Below, in pieces: positions 14,054 to 21,914 of a stretch of DNA of 27,328 nucleotides. Source of the stretch: AR5 sp035762565 (GTDB lineage Bacteria; Methylomirabilota; Methylomirabilia; Rokubacteriales; CSP1-6); assembly GCA_035762565.1 (NCBI GenBank), contig DASTOJ010000166.1, forward strand, positions 1 to 27,328, given 5' to 3'. Each line of letters starts with the position of its first letter. Positions within the stretch are counted from its first letter, which is position 1. The position numbers and the translations under genes were made by a program. The notes under the pieces are model-generated. The model ran no database searches, had not been told where the DNA came from, and saw only the letters and a program-made list of their open reading frames with translations.

Positions 14054-14931
14054 GGAGACCTCCTGGGGAGCGTGAGTGTGGCGAGGGTGACGGCGCGCCG
14101 CTGGCCCGCGGTGAGGATGAGCGCGGACTTGGCGCGAAACTGCCCCGCGATCGCGAGCGCGGCCGCCAGCGCGGTCGGGCCCGGTGCCCACGCGGGAAAC
14201 GCCAGCGCCAGCGCGACGAGGACCGCCGGCGCCGTGTAGCCGACCGCGATGAGCTCGATGGCCGTGGCTCCCGCGCGCAGCGGTGCGGTGGGGTACCGGA
14301 AGGCGGGGTCCGAGGACGCGGTCAGGAACGCCAGCCACGCCAGCAGCCCGAGCCCGAGCACCACCAGCATCGTTGCCAGGACCCCATGGCCTGGGGGCTG
14401 GCCGGCCAGCAATTCGGCCAGCACGAGGAGGGCGACGCCGGACACGGCCGCCGAGGCCGCGAACACGACCGGCATCATCGGCACGCTCCAGGCCGCGATG
14501 GCGCGCGCCCGGGTCAGCAGGGCGCCCTGGGCCAGGACGAGCGCGGTCGCGGCGGTCGTCGCCGGCAGGCGCAGTCCTCGCCCCGGCACCGTCTCGTCGG
14601 CGAGCGCCAGGACGGCGAACAGACCGCCCAGCCACAGCTCACGCGACATCCAGGACGTCGCGACCGCCGACAGCACGCGCAGGCCGCGCAGCGGCCGCCC
14701 GGCCTCGGCGGCGACGGCGGCGAAGCCGGCCAGCACGAGGGCGGGCGCGAGCCAGGCGGCCAGACTCATCGCGCTCCGGGCCCCGAGCGCGCCGGCGACG
14801 ACGGCGGCCACGTAGAAGCCCGCGCCGAGACCGCCGAGGGCGAAGTTGAGCACGGCCGGCATCCCCCACAGCGTCTGCGGCGTGGCGGCGATCAGCTCGT
14901 CCGGGCGATGGTCGGTGCGCGTCGTGTCCAT
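14050..14931 (-). CDS. Membrane anchor subunit (DmsC/PsrC-like, PadD-like candidate)
   Basis: A 293-residue protein with about eight hydrophobic helices. The N-terminus reads ATPQTLWGMPAVLNFALGGLG, similar in layout to DmsC/NrfD-type anchors that exchange electrons with quinones. It is the last of three molybdoenzyme genes and starts 3 nt after the Fe-S subunit. Phenylacetyl-CoA:acceptor oxidoreductase has a comparable anchor (PadD), which I raise as a candidate because of the aromatic operon; DMSO/polysulfide reductase anchors are the broader alternative. The end overlaps the next ATPase gene by four bases. Confidence 0.78.
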   Translation of the reverse strand: MDTTRTDHRPDELIAATPQTLWGMPAVLNFALGGLGAGFYVAAVVAGALGARSAMSLAAWLAPALVLAGFAAVAAEAGRPLRGLRVLSAVATSWMSRELWLGGLFAVLALADETVPGRGLRLPATTAATALVLAQGALLTRARAIAAWSVPMMPVVFAASAAVSGVALLVLAELLAGQPPGHGVLATMLVVLGLGLLAWLAFLTASSDPAFRYPTAPLRAGATAIELIAVGYTAPAVLVALALAFPAWAPGPTALAAALAIAGQFRAKSALILTAGQRRAVTLATLTLPRRSP

Positions 14932-14934
14932 GCA

Positions 14935-15729
14935 TCACGCCCCGAGCGCCCGCAGCCACACCAGGGCCGGATCCTCGAGCGCCGGCCGATCGAAACTGTG
15001 CTCCGCGCGGGACCGCGACGAGCGCGGCACCGGGTCCGGCCGGCTCGACTCGACGGAGTCGGGTGCGCGAGGCCCGATGCCGGCCGGCGGCGCGACGGCG
15101 GTCACGTAGTAGACCGACGGCTCCGTGCCGGCCTCGGGCGCGAGCGGCGCGACGTTCGTCCCGTCGATCAGCATCCGCACGCGGCTCGCGGGATCGTCGA
15201 GATCGCCGAAGACGATGGCGCCGGCGATGCACGCGACCGCGCACACGGGCGTGGCGTCGGGGTCGACCCCGGGGACGAGGCCGGCCAACCGGCCCGCGTC
15301 CACGCGCTCCTTGCAGAACGTGCACTTGGTCATGACGCCGCGCCGCGCGGGCTGCGCGGTCGCCCGCTCGGCCGGCGTCGGCTCGGCGAAGTCGCCGGCA
15401 CCATCGTCCACGAAGTGGCGGGCGTGATAGGGACACGCCACCGCGCAGTAGCCGCAGCCCACACAGGCGCCGTACTCGATCCACACGATCCCGTCCGCGC
15501 GGCGGCGCGAGGCGCCGGTCGGGCACACCCCCACGCACGGCGGCTCGGCGCAGTGCATGCACTGCATGGGCAGGAAGACCCGGCGCACGTCGGGATAGGC
15601 CCCGATCTCGCAGTCGGCGACGAACCGCCACTGCGTGCCCGCCGGTAGGGCGTGCGCCTGCTTGCAGGCGATCGTGCAGGTCTGGCAGCCGACACACCGC
15701 CTCAGGTCGACGACCATGCCCCAGCGCAT
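14935..15729 (-). CDS. Four-cluster Fe-S electron-transfer subunit (DmsB/PsrB-like, PadC-like candidate)
   Basis: A 264-residue ferredoxin-type protein with four [4Fe-4S] binding groups: C12/C15/C18/C22 (CVGCQTCTIAC), C57/C60/C65/C69 (CMHCAEPPCVGVC), C89/C92/C95/C99 (CVGCGYCAVAC) and C136/C139/C163/C167. This is the standard set for DmsB/PsrB subunits that carry electrons between the molybdenum subunit and the membrane anchor. There is no Tat signal, consistent with a cytoplasm-facing complex. The ATG at 15729 has a strong AAAGGAGGG Shine-Dalgarno; an upstream in-frame start is less likely. The last 80 residues are a low-complexity Pro/Arg/Ser tail beyond the usual family length. Confidence 0.9.
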   Translation of the reverse strand: MRWGMVVDLRRCVGCQTCTIACKQAHALPAGTQWRFVADCEIGAYPDVRRVFLPMQCMHCAEPPCVGVCPTGASRRRADGIVWIEYGACVGCGYCAVACPYHARHFVDDGAGDFAEPTPAERATAQPARRGVMTKCTFCKERVDAGRLAGLVPGVDPDATPVCAVACIAGAIVFGDLDDPASRVRMLIDGTNVAPLAPEAGTEPSVYYVTAVAPPAGIGPRAPDSVESSRPDPVPRSSRSRAEHSFDRPALEDPALVWLRALGA

Positions 15730-15770
15730 CGGGCCCTCCTTTGAACCGGGCATGGGCACCCGGCCGGGGC

Positions 15771-15801
15771 GTCCGAGGGGGCGTAGCCCCTTCGCTCGGA
15801 C
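15771..15801 (-). other. Intra-operon hairpin between catalytic and Fe-S subunit genes
   Basis: In the 151-nt gap, GTCCGAG (15771-15777) pairs with CTCGGAC (15795-15801), and inside it GGGGC pairs with GCCCC around a GTA loop, with an unpaired TTCG on one side. There is no U-tract. It may stabilise or process the mRNA, or set unequal expression of the flanking genes; this is the only long gap in the operon. Confidence 0.5.
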
Positions 15802-15880
15802 AATCGCCACGCCCGTGCCCCGCCGCGATCACCCTGGGCGCTCACTCGTCCGCGTGCCGAGAGCCGCGACCACGGTTCGG

Positions 15881-18646
15881 TCATGCCCAGCTCCCCGCGG
15901 CCGCCCGGCGGTCGAGCTCGGGGGCGATGACCGGCTCCTGGCAACGGCGCACGGCCACGGGCACGAGGTCGGCGCCGCTGCCGGTGGCGTCGGTGAGGGC
16001 GAGCGACATGCTGGCCACCTGGTTGAGGCTCGGCATGCCGAGGTCGCGGGCGAACGGCGTGGCCCAGTGGCCGAACTGCTGCAGGACGACGAGCACGTCG
16101 GGCCGCACGCCCTCGCGCAGGATCGCCCGGCCCCGGGTCGAGCCCGTCGGCGCGGTGATCTCGATCAGGTCGCCGTCCGCGATGCCCAGGCGGGCGGCGG
16201 CGCCGCGGTTGAGCATCACACCGAAGTGACCCTTGACGTTGCGGGCGACCTCGGCCAGCACGGGCAGCGAGACGTTGGAGCCCCAGGAGTACTGCATGGA
16301 TCGGCTCGTCAGCAGCCAGAACGGGAACGCCTCGGGCGCGTCGCCGCGGGCCAGTGCCGCGTGCCTCCAGATGCCCGGGAAGTCCTTCCAGCCCGGCAGC
16401 GCCTGGTACTCGTCGAGCTGCACGTCCCACCACGTGATGCCGCGCTCGTGCAGGCGCGCGCCGAGCTCGGCGCCGATCCGCTTGATCCGCTCCTGGTAGG
16501 GCAGCTCGTAGCGCAGCCCCCGGGCGGTCATCGCCGTGTGCAGGTAGTAGCGGCGCTCGGGGAACGGCACGAAGAAGGCGCCGTGCTCGCGGAACCAGGC
16601 GAGGTCGTGCTCCACCGCGCCGCCGGTGAGCGAGCGCGTCGCCGCCCGGCAGACCCGGTCCCAGATCTCGGTCGCCGTCGGCAGGCGCCCGCTGCGGATG
16701 CGGTAGTCCCAGCCGTGTCCGTGCAGCGGCACCGTCGTCCCCGCCCCGCGGTTGAGTGCCTCGAGGTACGGGTCGAGCAGTCCCGTGCGGGCGGCCAGCT
16801 CCGTCGCGACGTCGGTGAGGTCGCGCGTGTCGAAGGGCGGCGCCACGACGGGCTGGCGGATCGCCCAGCCCGCGTGGCGCCAGTACTGCTCGATGTACTT
16901 GGTGCCGCCCACCCGGTAGAGCTGTAGCGACTCGAGGTCGCCGCTCTCCGGCAGCAGGAGATCCGCGTACCAGTTGGTCTCGTCCTGCGTGTAGGCGAAC
17001 GCCGCGATGAACGGGAAGCGCTCGAGCTCGCGCTCGATGCGCCCGGTCTCCCAGTTCGAGATGGCGGGATTCGTCCGATAGATGATCCACACGTCGGGCC
17101 GCGTCGGCGCCGGCCACGCCTGCGGCGGGTCGTCCATGAACAGCCACGGCAGGTGCGCGGGGCCGAGGGCGGCCGACCACGGCGAGTCGTCCGCCAGCGG
17201 CACCAGGGTGCGGTACCCGTTGCGGACGTGGGGCGAGGCCTGCCAGGCATCGCGCGCGGTCGGGTTCACCGGCTGCTCCATGAAGCCGTCGGGGCCGGGC
17301 TCGACCGAGTCCAGGCGGTTCTGGGCCGGGCGGTTGAGCCGGACGGTCGTCCCCACGATCCCGCCGGGGACCTCCAGCGCGCCGACCAGCGCCGCCAGCA
17401 TCGTGCGCGCCCAGCAACACTCGTAACCGCCCCAGCCGTTTGTCACGGTCTTGCCCAGGAGCACCGCGACCGGCCGGTGCGGATAGACGAGGCCGTCCAC
17501 CTCGATCGTGGCGCCGACACGCGCGTGGGCCAGGTACCCGGCGGCCAGCCGCCGGATGGTGGCGGCCGGCACATCCGCGATGGCCTCCGCCCGCTCGGGC
17601 GAGTAGGCGAGCACGTGCTCGCGCAGGTGCGCGAAGGCCGGCCGGACGCGCTCGCTCACCGTGCGGCTGGCGCCATCGGCGCCCACTTCCACCCCCGCCG
17701 CGATGAACTCGCCGTCCAGCGCCGGCCTCGCGCACTTGCGGTCATCGAAGGGCACGGACCGCCCGCGCGCCACGTCCCACACCATCGGCTTGCGAGTCTC
17801 GGGATCGCGCAGGTACCAGCCCCCCGGGCCGATCAGGTAGGGCGAGGCCGTCCGGCGCTCCAGGAACGGCAGGTCGCAGACGCGGCGCCAGTCGTGCTCG
17901 TGCAGGATCACGTGCAGCAGCGCCAGCAGCACGGCGGCGTCGGTCTTGGGCCGGATGGGCACCCACTCGGCGGCGCCGGCGGCGGTGACGGACTGGTGCG
18001 GCTCGAGCTGCACCCAGGTGAGACCGCGCGCGCGCGCCTCGGCGTGGCGAAAGACGCCAGTGACGCCGCCGGAGGCGTCGCCGTTGTAGCCGAACGACAG
18101 CACGTAGTCGCAGCGCGGCAGATCGGCGGCGACGGTGAAGGCGCGGTGCCAGAACTCGCCGTACAGGTGCTCGGAGTGGTAGCACTTGACGCCCTGCCCG
18201 CTGCCGATGCCCTGGTCCACCGGGCCCCAGGCCGCCAGGAACGCGGCGAAGGTGCCGAGGTAGGCCGGGGCGATGCCGCCGGAGCCGAGCGTGACGGCCA
18301 GCCGCGGGTAGCCGGCGGTGTCGAGGAGGCCGCGCTCGCGCGTCGCGTTGAGCCGGGCGGCCAGTGTCCCGAGCGCCTCGTCCCAGGAGATCGGCACCCA
18401 GCCCGGGTCCTCGTGGCGGCCCTTCCGGGGATTCGTCCGCTTCAGCGGCGTGCGGACGCGCGCGGGGTTGTAGAGCTTCTGCACGAGGCCGTAGGCGCGC
18501 ACGCAGACCTTGCCGCACGCCGGGTGCTCGGCGGCGACATCGCCGTTCGGCTCCACGCCGACCGCGACGCCGTCGCGGACCACGACCTTCAGGAGGTCCG
18601 GACCCGCCACGCACTGGTAGCAGTAGACGGGGATCCTGGTGTCCAT
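15881..18646 (-). CDS. Cytoplasmic DMSO-reductase-family molybdoenzyme, catalytic subunit (PadB-like candidate)
   Basis: A 921-residue molybdopterin oxidoreductase. C9-x2-C12 opens the usual Fe-S motif, but position 16, where the third cysteine belongs, is Pro (CYQCVAGPD). C44 and C48 (PACGKVC) follow. GVKCYH (C155) is a possible molybdenum ligand. The C-terminal MGD-binding domain is present, with SWGSNVSLPVLAE and VMLNRGAAARLGIADGDLIE. There is no signal peptide, so the enzyme is cytoplasmic. The three-gene set and subunit sizes suit phenylacetyl-CoA:acceptor oxidoreductase (PadBCD), which would feed phenylglyoxylate toward benzoyl-CoA; this substrate is inferred. It starts 1 nt after the reductase subunit gene and lacks its own strong Shine-Dalgarno, implying coupling. 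Confidence 0.82.
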   Translation of the reverse strand: MDTRIPVYCYQCVAGPDLLKVVVRDGVAVGVEPNGDVAAEHPACGKVCVRAYGLVQKLYNPARVRTPLKRTNPRKGRHEDPGWVPISWDEALGTLAARLNATRERGLLDTAGYPRLAVTLGSGGIAPAYLGTFAAFLAAWGPVDQGIGSGQGVKCYHSEHLYGEFWHRAFTVAADLPRCDYVLSFGYNGDASGGVTGVFRHAEARARGLTWVQLEPHQSVTAAGAAEWVPIRPKTDAAVLLALLHVILHEHDWRRVCDLPFLERRTASPYLIGPGGWYLRDPETRKPMVWDVARGRSVPFDDRKCARPALDGEFIAAGVEVGADGASRTVSERVRPAFAHLREHVLAYSPERAEAIADVPAATIRRLAAGYLAHARVGATIEVDGLVYPHRPVAVLLGKTVTNGWGGYECCWARTMLAALVGALEVPGGIVGTTVRLNRPAQNRLDSVEPGPDGFMEQPVNPTARDAWQASPHVRNGYRTLVPLADDSPWSAALGPAHLPWLFMDDPPQAWPAPTRPDVWIIYRTNPAISNWETGRIERELERFPFIAAFAYTQDETNWYADLLLPESGDLESLQLYRVGGTKYIEQYWRHAGWAIRQPVVAPPFDTRDLTDVATELAARTGLLDPYLEALNRGAGTTVPLHGHGWDYRIRSGRLPTATEIWDRVCRAATRSLTGGAVEHDLAWFREHGAFFVPFPERRYYLHTAMTARGLRYELPYQERIKRIGAELGARLHERGITWWDVQLDEYQALPGWKDFPGIWRHAALARGDAPEAFPFWLLTSRSMQYSWGSNVSLPVLAEVARNVKGHFGVMLNRGAAARLGIADGDLIEITAPTGSTRGRAILREGVRPDVLVVLQQFGHWATPFARDLGMPSLNQVASMSLALTDATGSGADLVPVAVRRCQEPVIAPELDRRAAAGSWA

Positions 18647-18647
18647 G

Positions 18648-19916
18648 TCAGCCGGCCGCCTGCACGAGCTTCTTGTGCTCGAGCGCCTCGAAGAAGGCGT
18701 CGACGCGGTTTCTGATCTGCGCCTCGGCGTAGTAGCGCGGATCCTCGAGGTCGGACTCCACCAGCAGCGTCGGCACTCCCAGCTCCCGGGTGAAGTACTC
18801 CCGCATGTCGCCCTGGCCGGCCGAGAAGAGCCGGCACGACTTGATCGAGTGGATGACCAGCGCGTCGGCGTCCCAGTCCTCCACGTACCGCCGGATCTGC
18901 GCATAGCGGGCGACGATCGAGCGGTTGGTGAGGTTCTCGTACAGCATCTGCTCGGCGATCGATTCCAGCGGCCGCCGCGGGTCGTGGCGGAAGCCGAACT
19001 CCCAGATGCCGCCGACCGTCGAGTACGTCGACTGCACCGCCACCGCGCCCCAGCGGCTCATGAGGTTGCGGAAGTTCTTGTAGTAGGGATAGGGTGGCGG
19101 CCCCTCGATGACCGTGCGGAACCGCTCCTCCGACAGGGGGCCGAGCCTGCGGGCGGCGAGGTCCTCGAACTCCGCCACCGCCTCGTCGAAGAACGCGGCC
19201 GCCTCCGGCGTGCCGCGCAGCACGTTGATCGGGCCCATCATGTTGATGGAGTCGAAGTACGCGTCGAACGGCGCCGGGTGATGCTTGGTGAGGTGCTTGC
19301 ACCGCGCGTAGCCCTCCTGGGCCCGCGCGGACGCCGCCAGGATCTCGCGCAGCTCGTCGATGTCGAAGGCCCGGCCGGTGACCGACTCGGCGAGCGCGAT
19401 CAGCTCGCGCAGCTGGCCCACCACGTAGCGCACGTCGGCCTCGGCCGGCGCGGCGGTGCGGGCGAACGGCACGTCGAGCATGAAGAGCTTCGAGCCGCTG
19501 ACGTCGGCCAGGTGCTCGAACCACTTCACGTAGACGTTGCAGCCGACGTAGTTGCAGACGGTGAGGGTGGGGAAGGGAATGGGCGTGCCGGGCCCCATGC
19601 CGCCGTCCAGGTAGAGCCCGATGTCGGCCTTGACGTAGGCGCAGTTGTCGCTGGAGTAGCCGGCCTGCTCGGCCTTGAGGATCAGCGGCAGCGACTTGTG
19701 ACGGATCGCGTTCTGTAGCGCGGTGACTTCCGGGAAGATCGGCAGCAGGTGGCAGGCCCGCAGCAGCTCCACGCAGTTGCCGGAGATCATCAGCGCCGCG
19801 GTCGGCCGTCCCTCGGCCTCCGCCCGCCCCAGCTCCGCCATCCACGCCGACATCAGCTCACGCGACCGCTGGTGCACCCGGCCCTGATATGCCCGCTCCG
19901 TCACCTGCGGCGGCAT
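18648..19916 (-). CDS. Benzoyl-CoA reductase subunit, BcrB/BzdO type
   Basis: A 422-residue protein of the 2-hydroxyacyl-CoA dehydratase D-component/benzoyl-CoA reductase family. Diagnostic stretches are LMISGNCVELLRACHLLPIF, YSSDNCAYVKADIG, CNYVGCNVYVKWFEHL, VQSTYSTVGGIWEFGFRHDP and ALVIHSIKSCRLFSAGQGD. Cysteines in NCVELL, DNCAYV and SCRLFS are candidate ligands for the [4Fe-4S] cluster. With the BcrC-type partner and ATP-driven activators it would reduce benzoyl-CoA to cyclohexa-1,5-diene-1-carbonyl-CoA in the cytoplasm. The length suits BzdO/BcrB. A GAGGAGG Shine-Dalgarno precedes ATG 19916, 10 nt after the partner gene. Confidence 0.88.
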   Translation of the reverse strand: MPPQVTERAYQGRVHQRSRELMSAWMAELGRAEAEGRPTAALMISGNCVELLRACHLLPIFPEVTALQNAIRHKSLPLILKAEQAGYSSDNCAYVKADIGLYLDGGMGPGTPIPFPTLTVCNYVGCNVYVKWFEHLADVSGSKLFMLDVPFARTAAPAEADVRYVVGQLRELIALAESVTGRAFDIDELREILAASARAQEGYARCKHLTKHHPAPFDAYFDSINMMGPINVLRGTPEAAAFFDEAVAEFEDLAARRLGPLSEERFRTVIEGPPPYPYYKNFRNLMSRWGAVAVQSTYSTVGGIWEFGFRHDPRRPLESIAEQMLYENLTNRSIVARYAQIRRYVEDWDADALVIHSIKSCRLFSAGQGDMREYFTRELGVPTLLVESDLEDPRYYAEAQIRNRVDAFFEALEHKKLVQAAG

Positions 19917-19926
19917 GCGCGCCTCC

Positions 19927-21081
19927 TCAGTCGAACAGCATGGATTCCACGAACGTCTCGATCTCGTTGCGCGTGCGCTCGAAGGTCCACATCTTTTCCT
20001 CGAACTCGACGATCATGTGCGGAATACCCTCGCGGTCGAGGCCCTGCTTCATGAGCACGTAGTCGAAGAGCGCGGGCTCGCAGAACTTGGCCGGCAGGAA
20101 GACGACGGCATCGGCGCGCGCGCGGCGGACCTTCTCGATGAGCCCGGCGGCGCGGTGTTGGCGGCTCTCGTGGCGGGTCGAGGACGGGACCGCCCGGTCC
20201 ACGTAGGCCAGGCCCAGCTGCTCGAAGGGATCTCCAGCGGACGGGACGTCGGATGTGAACCAGCGCCAGCCCAGCAGCAGGTCGTCCTCCACCACATAGC
20301 ACCCGGCCTCCTCGAGCACCTCCAGCAGCCCCAGCGGCGGTTGCTCGCAGAACGCGCCCTCCACCACCACGCGCAGCCGGTCGCGCGGGCGCGCCTCGCG
20401 CCGGGGCAGCCCGGCCAGGAGCTCGTCGAGCCGGGCGATCGACTCCTCGGGGGGCGCCAGCGCGACCGCCCGCACCACCGCGTAGAGCTCGGTCGTGGAG
20501 ACGGCATGGGGCGTGGCGATCCGCAGCGCGTAGAGCGCCCGCAGGCGCTCGCGCACGTGGTTGTAGGTTTCGATCGACTTGGCCAGCGCCGGCTCGGTGA
20601 CCGCTGCGCCGAACGCGCGCTCCAGCCCCGCGGCCAGACGGCGCAGCTCGGCCGCCAGGTAGGGCGCCACGCCCGGCGACGTGGAGTTCTGGGGCAGATG
20701 GAGATACTCGACGAACACGCCGGGGAAGTTGCGCCGGTAGATCGAGCCCAGGTTGCGGGCCACGTCGCAGATGTTGGAGAATACGAAGCCGTCCACCCCG
20801 TCCACCAGCCCCTGGAAGCCGAGCTCCAGGGTCGACTTGGCGATCGAGCAAACGAACGACTGGAAGCGCGCGTCGGCGTGCGTGAGCTCCACCGACGTAC
20901 CGCCGCCGAGGAGCGCCAGTGGCAGCATGCCGGCGGCGTGGACGATCTCGGCCGGCGCCCACACCGGGTAGGCGGCGACCACGCGGCCGCCCGGGTGTGT
21001 GTCCTTCCACTGCCGGGCGACCGCGCCCAGCGGGCGCTCGATCAGCGCGCGGCAGTCCTCGAGCACAGCCTCAGGCTTCAT
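19927..21081 (-). CDS. Benzoyl-CoA reductase subunit, BcrC/BzdN type
   Basis: A 384-residue protein of the same family as its neighbour. It carries AAYPVWAPAEIVHAAGMLP, then FQSFVCSIAKSTLELG, FVFSNICDVARNLGSIYRRN, VEYLHLPQNSTSPG, VEGAFCEQPPLGLLEVLEEA, FLPAKFCEPALFDYVLMKQG and EFEEKMWTFERTRNEIETF. The conserved cysteines in SFVCSI, NICDVA and KFCEPA are expected cluster ligands. It is the first structural gene after the TetR gene, whose end it overlaps by 11 nt. The dearomatising function is supported by the Dch-like gene downstream; a non-aromatic acyl-CoA dehydratase is the alternative. Confidence 0.88.
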   Translation of the reverse strand: MKPEAVLEDCRALIERPLGAVARQWKDTHPGGRVVAAYPVWAPAEIVHAAGMLPLALLGGGTSVELTHADARFQSFVCSIAKSTLELGFQGLVDGVDGFVFSNICDVARNLGSIYRRNFPGVFVEYLHLPQNSTSPGVAPYLAAELRRLAAGLERAFGAAVTEPALAKSIETYNHVRERLRALYALRIATPHAVSTTELYAVVRAVALAPPEESIARLDELLAGLPRREARPRDRLRVVVEGAFCEQPPLGLLEVLEEAGCYVVEDDLLLGWRWFTSDVPSAGDPFEQLGLAYVDRAVPSSTRHESRQHRAAGLIEKVRRARADAVVFLPAKFCEPALFDYVLMKQGLDREGIPHMIVEFEEKMWTFERTRNEIETFVESMLFD

Positions 21082-21694
21082 GGGCGCTCCCCGTCACGAC
21101 GGCCGCCTCGCTGCCGTCCGTGGAGGGTTCGAGGAAGCCGTAGAGGAACAGCGCGCCGACCTCGCCGGCCAGGCGCCGGGCGTCGTCGGCCGTCTTGAGG
21201 AACGGCCGCGCGGCGATGCCGTTGAGCATGCCGAGCAGCAGGTTGGCCGCCGAGAACAGCTCGCGGTCCGAGCGCGCGTGCGGATCGAGCTCGCGCAGGA
21301 CGCCGAGCCAGCGGTCGATGTACGCGCGCCGCCCGGCGACGATCTCGGCGCGGTGGGCGTCCGGCACCAGCTCCCAGTCCCGGTTCACGGTCCGGAGCGC
21401 CTCGGCCTGGTGGAAGCCGAACTCCAGGTGGGTCCGGATCAGCGCGAGCAGGCGCGTCCGGGGCGTACGGGCGCCCGCCAGCGTCGCGTCCGCCGTGCCG
21501 CGTAGCGTGCCGAGCGCGCGGTCGAGGACGAGGAAGAGCAGCTCGTCCTTGCCGCCCACGTAGTGGTAGAGGCCGGCGAGCGAGAGGCGGGCGGCGCGGG
21601 CGATCTCGCGGATCGACGCCTGGTGGTAGCCGTGCTGCGCAAAGATCGCGAGCGCTGCATCCAGGATCGTGTCGTACCGCTCGCCGATCGCCAT
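21071..21694 (-). CDS. TetR-family repressor heading the benzoyl-CoA reductase operon
   Basis: A 207-residue TetR regulator. The N-terminal HTH is ERYDTILDAALAIFAQHGYH, followed by REIARAARLSLAGLYHYVGG and KDELLFLVLDRALG. The C-terminal ligand domain resembles acyl-CoA-responsive members with a long helix bundle. A GGAGG Shine-Dalgarno sets ATG 21694; a longer in-frame reading upstream has no similarity. Its stop is inside the next gene, so it is co-transcribed with the operon and probably autoregulates it. Inverted repeats in the divergent promoter region (21709-21819) are candidate operators. An aromatic or acyl-CoA effector is an inference from context. Confidence 0.9.
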   Translation of the reverse strand: MAIGERYDTILDAALAIFAQHGYHQASIREIARAARLSLAGLYHYVGGKDELLFLVLDRALGTLRGTADATLAGARTPRTRLLALIRTHLEFGFHQAEALRTVNRDWELVPDAHRAEIVAGRRAYIDRWLGVLRELDPHARSDRELFSAANLLLGMLNGIAARPFLKTADDARRLAGEVGALFLYGFLEPSTDGSEAAVVTGSAHEA

Positions 21695-21708
21695 GCCGAA
21701 CCTCCGAC

Positions 21709-21722
21709 CGAACGGATGTTCG
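21709..21722. promoter_or_regulatory. Candidate TetR operator (CGAAC-GGAT-GTTCG)
   Basis: A perfect 5-4-5 inverted repeat 15 nt before the TetR start codon, with ACC flanking on the left. It is close in style to operators of acyl-CoA-responsive TetR regulators. It would overlap the leader or promoter of the operon. Confidence 0.45.
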
Positions 21723-21731
21723 AGCACCTGC

Positions 21732-21743
21732 ACGGTAGACCGT
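21732..21743. promoter_or_regulatory. Inverted repeat ACGGT-AG-ACCGT
   Basis: A perfect 5-2-5 repeat in the tetR/monooxygenase divergent region, 10 nt from the previous repeat. It could be a second operator half-site pair; chance occurrence of such a short repeat is possible. Confidence 0.3.
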
Positions 21744-21770
21744 CCGGCGCGGTTGGGGAATCCGGCGGTC

Positions 21771-21819
21771 GCCTCAATTTTCTGAGGCGTCCGCTCCCCG
21801 CCTGCCGCCTCAGGAAAAT
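21771..21819. promoter_or_regulatory. GCCTCA/TGAGGC repeat cluster in divergent promoter region
   Basis: GCCTCA (21771-21776) and TGAGGC (21783-21788) form a 6-6-6 inverted repeat around ATTTTC. A third copy, GCCTCAGGAAAAT (21807-21819), matches the reverse complement of ATTTTCTGAGGC except for one inserted base. The AT-rich spacer stands out in this GC-rich DNA and could hold promoter elements for either direction. It is a candidate regulatory site shared by both divergent genes. Confidence 0.45.
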
Positions 21820-21914
21820 GGCGCAGCCGCCGCATTGCCCCGCCCCCGGGCGTGCCGTCTCATCGGACCGGATGCGTTCCATGTCCCGGGGCGGTTCGGG
21901 AAAGGAGAGCGCCG

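Noticed and set aside
15702..17735. A 677-codon minus-strand frame inside the molybdoenzyme gene
   Set aside because: It overlaps the authentic catalytic subunit in another frame and is low-complexity Arg/Ala/Gly sequence.
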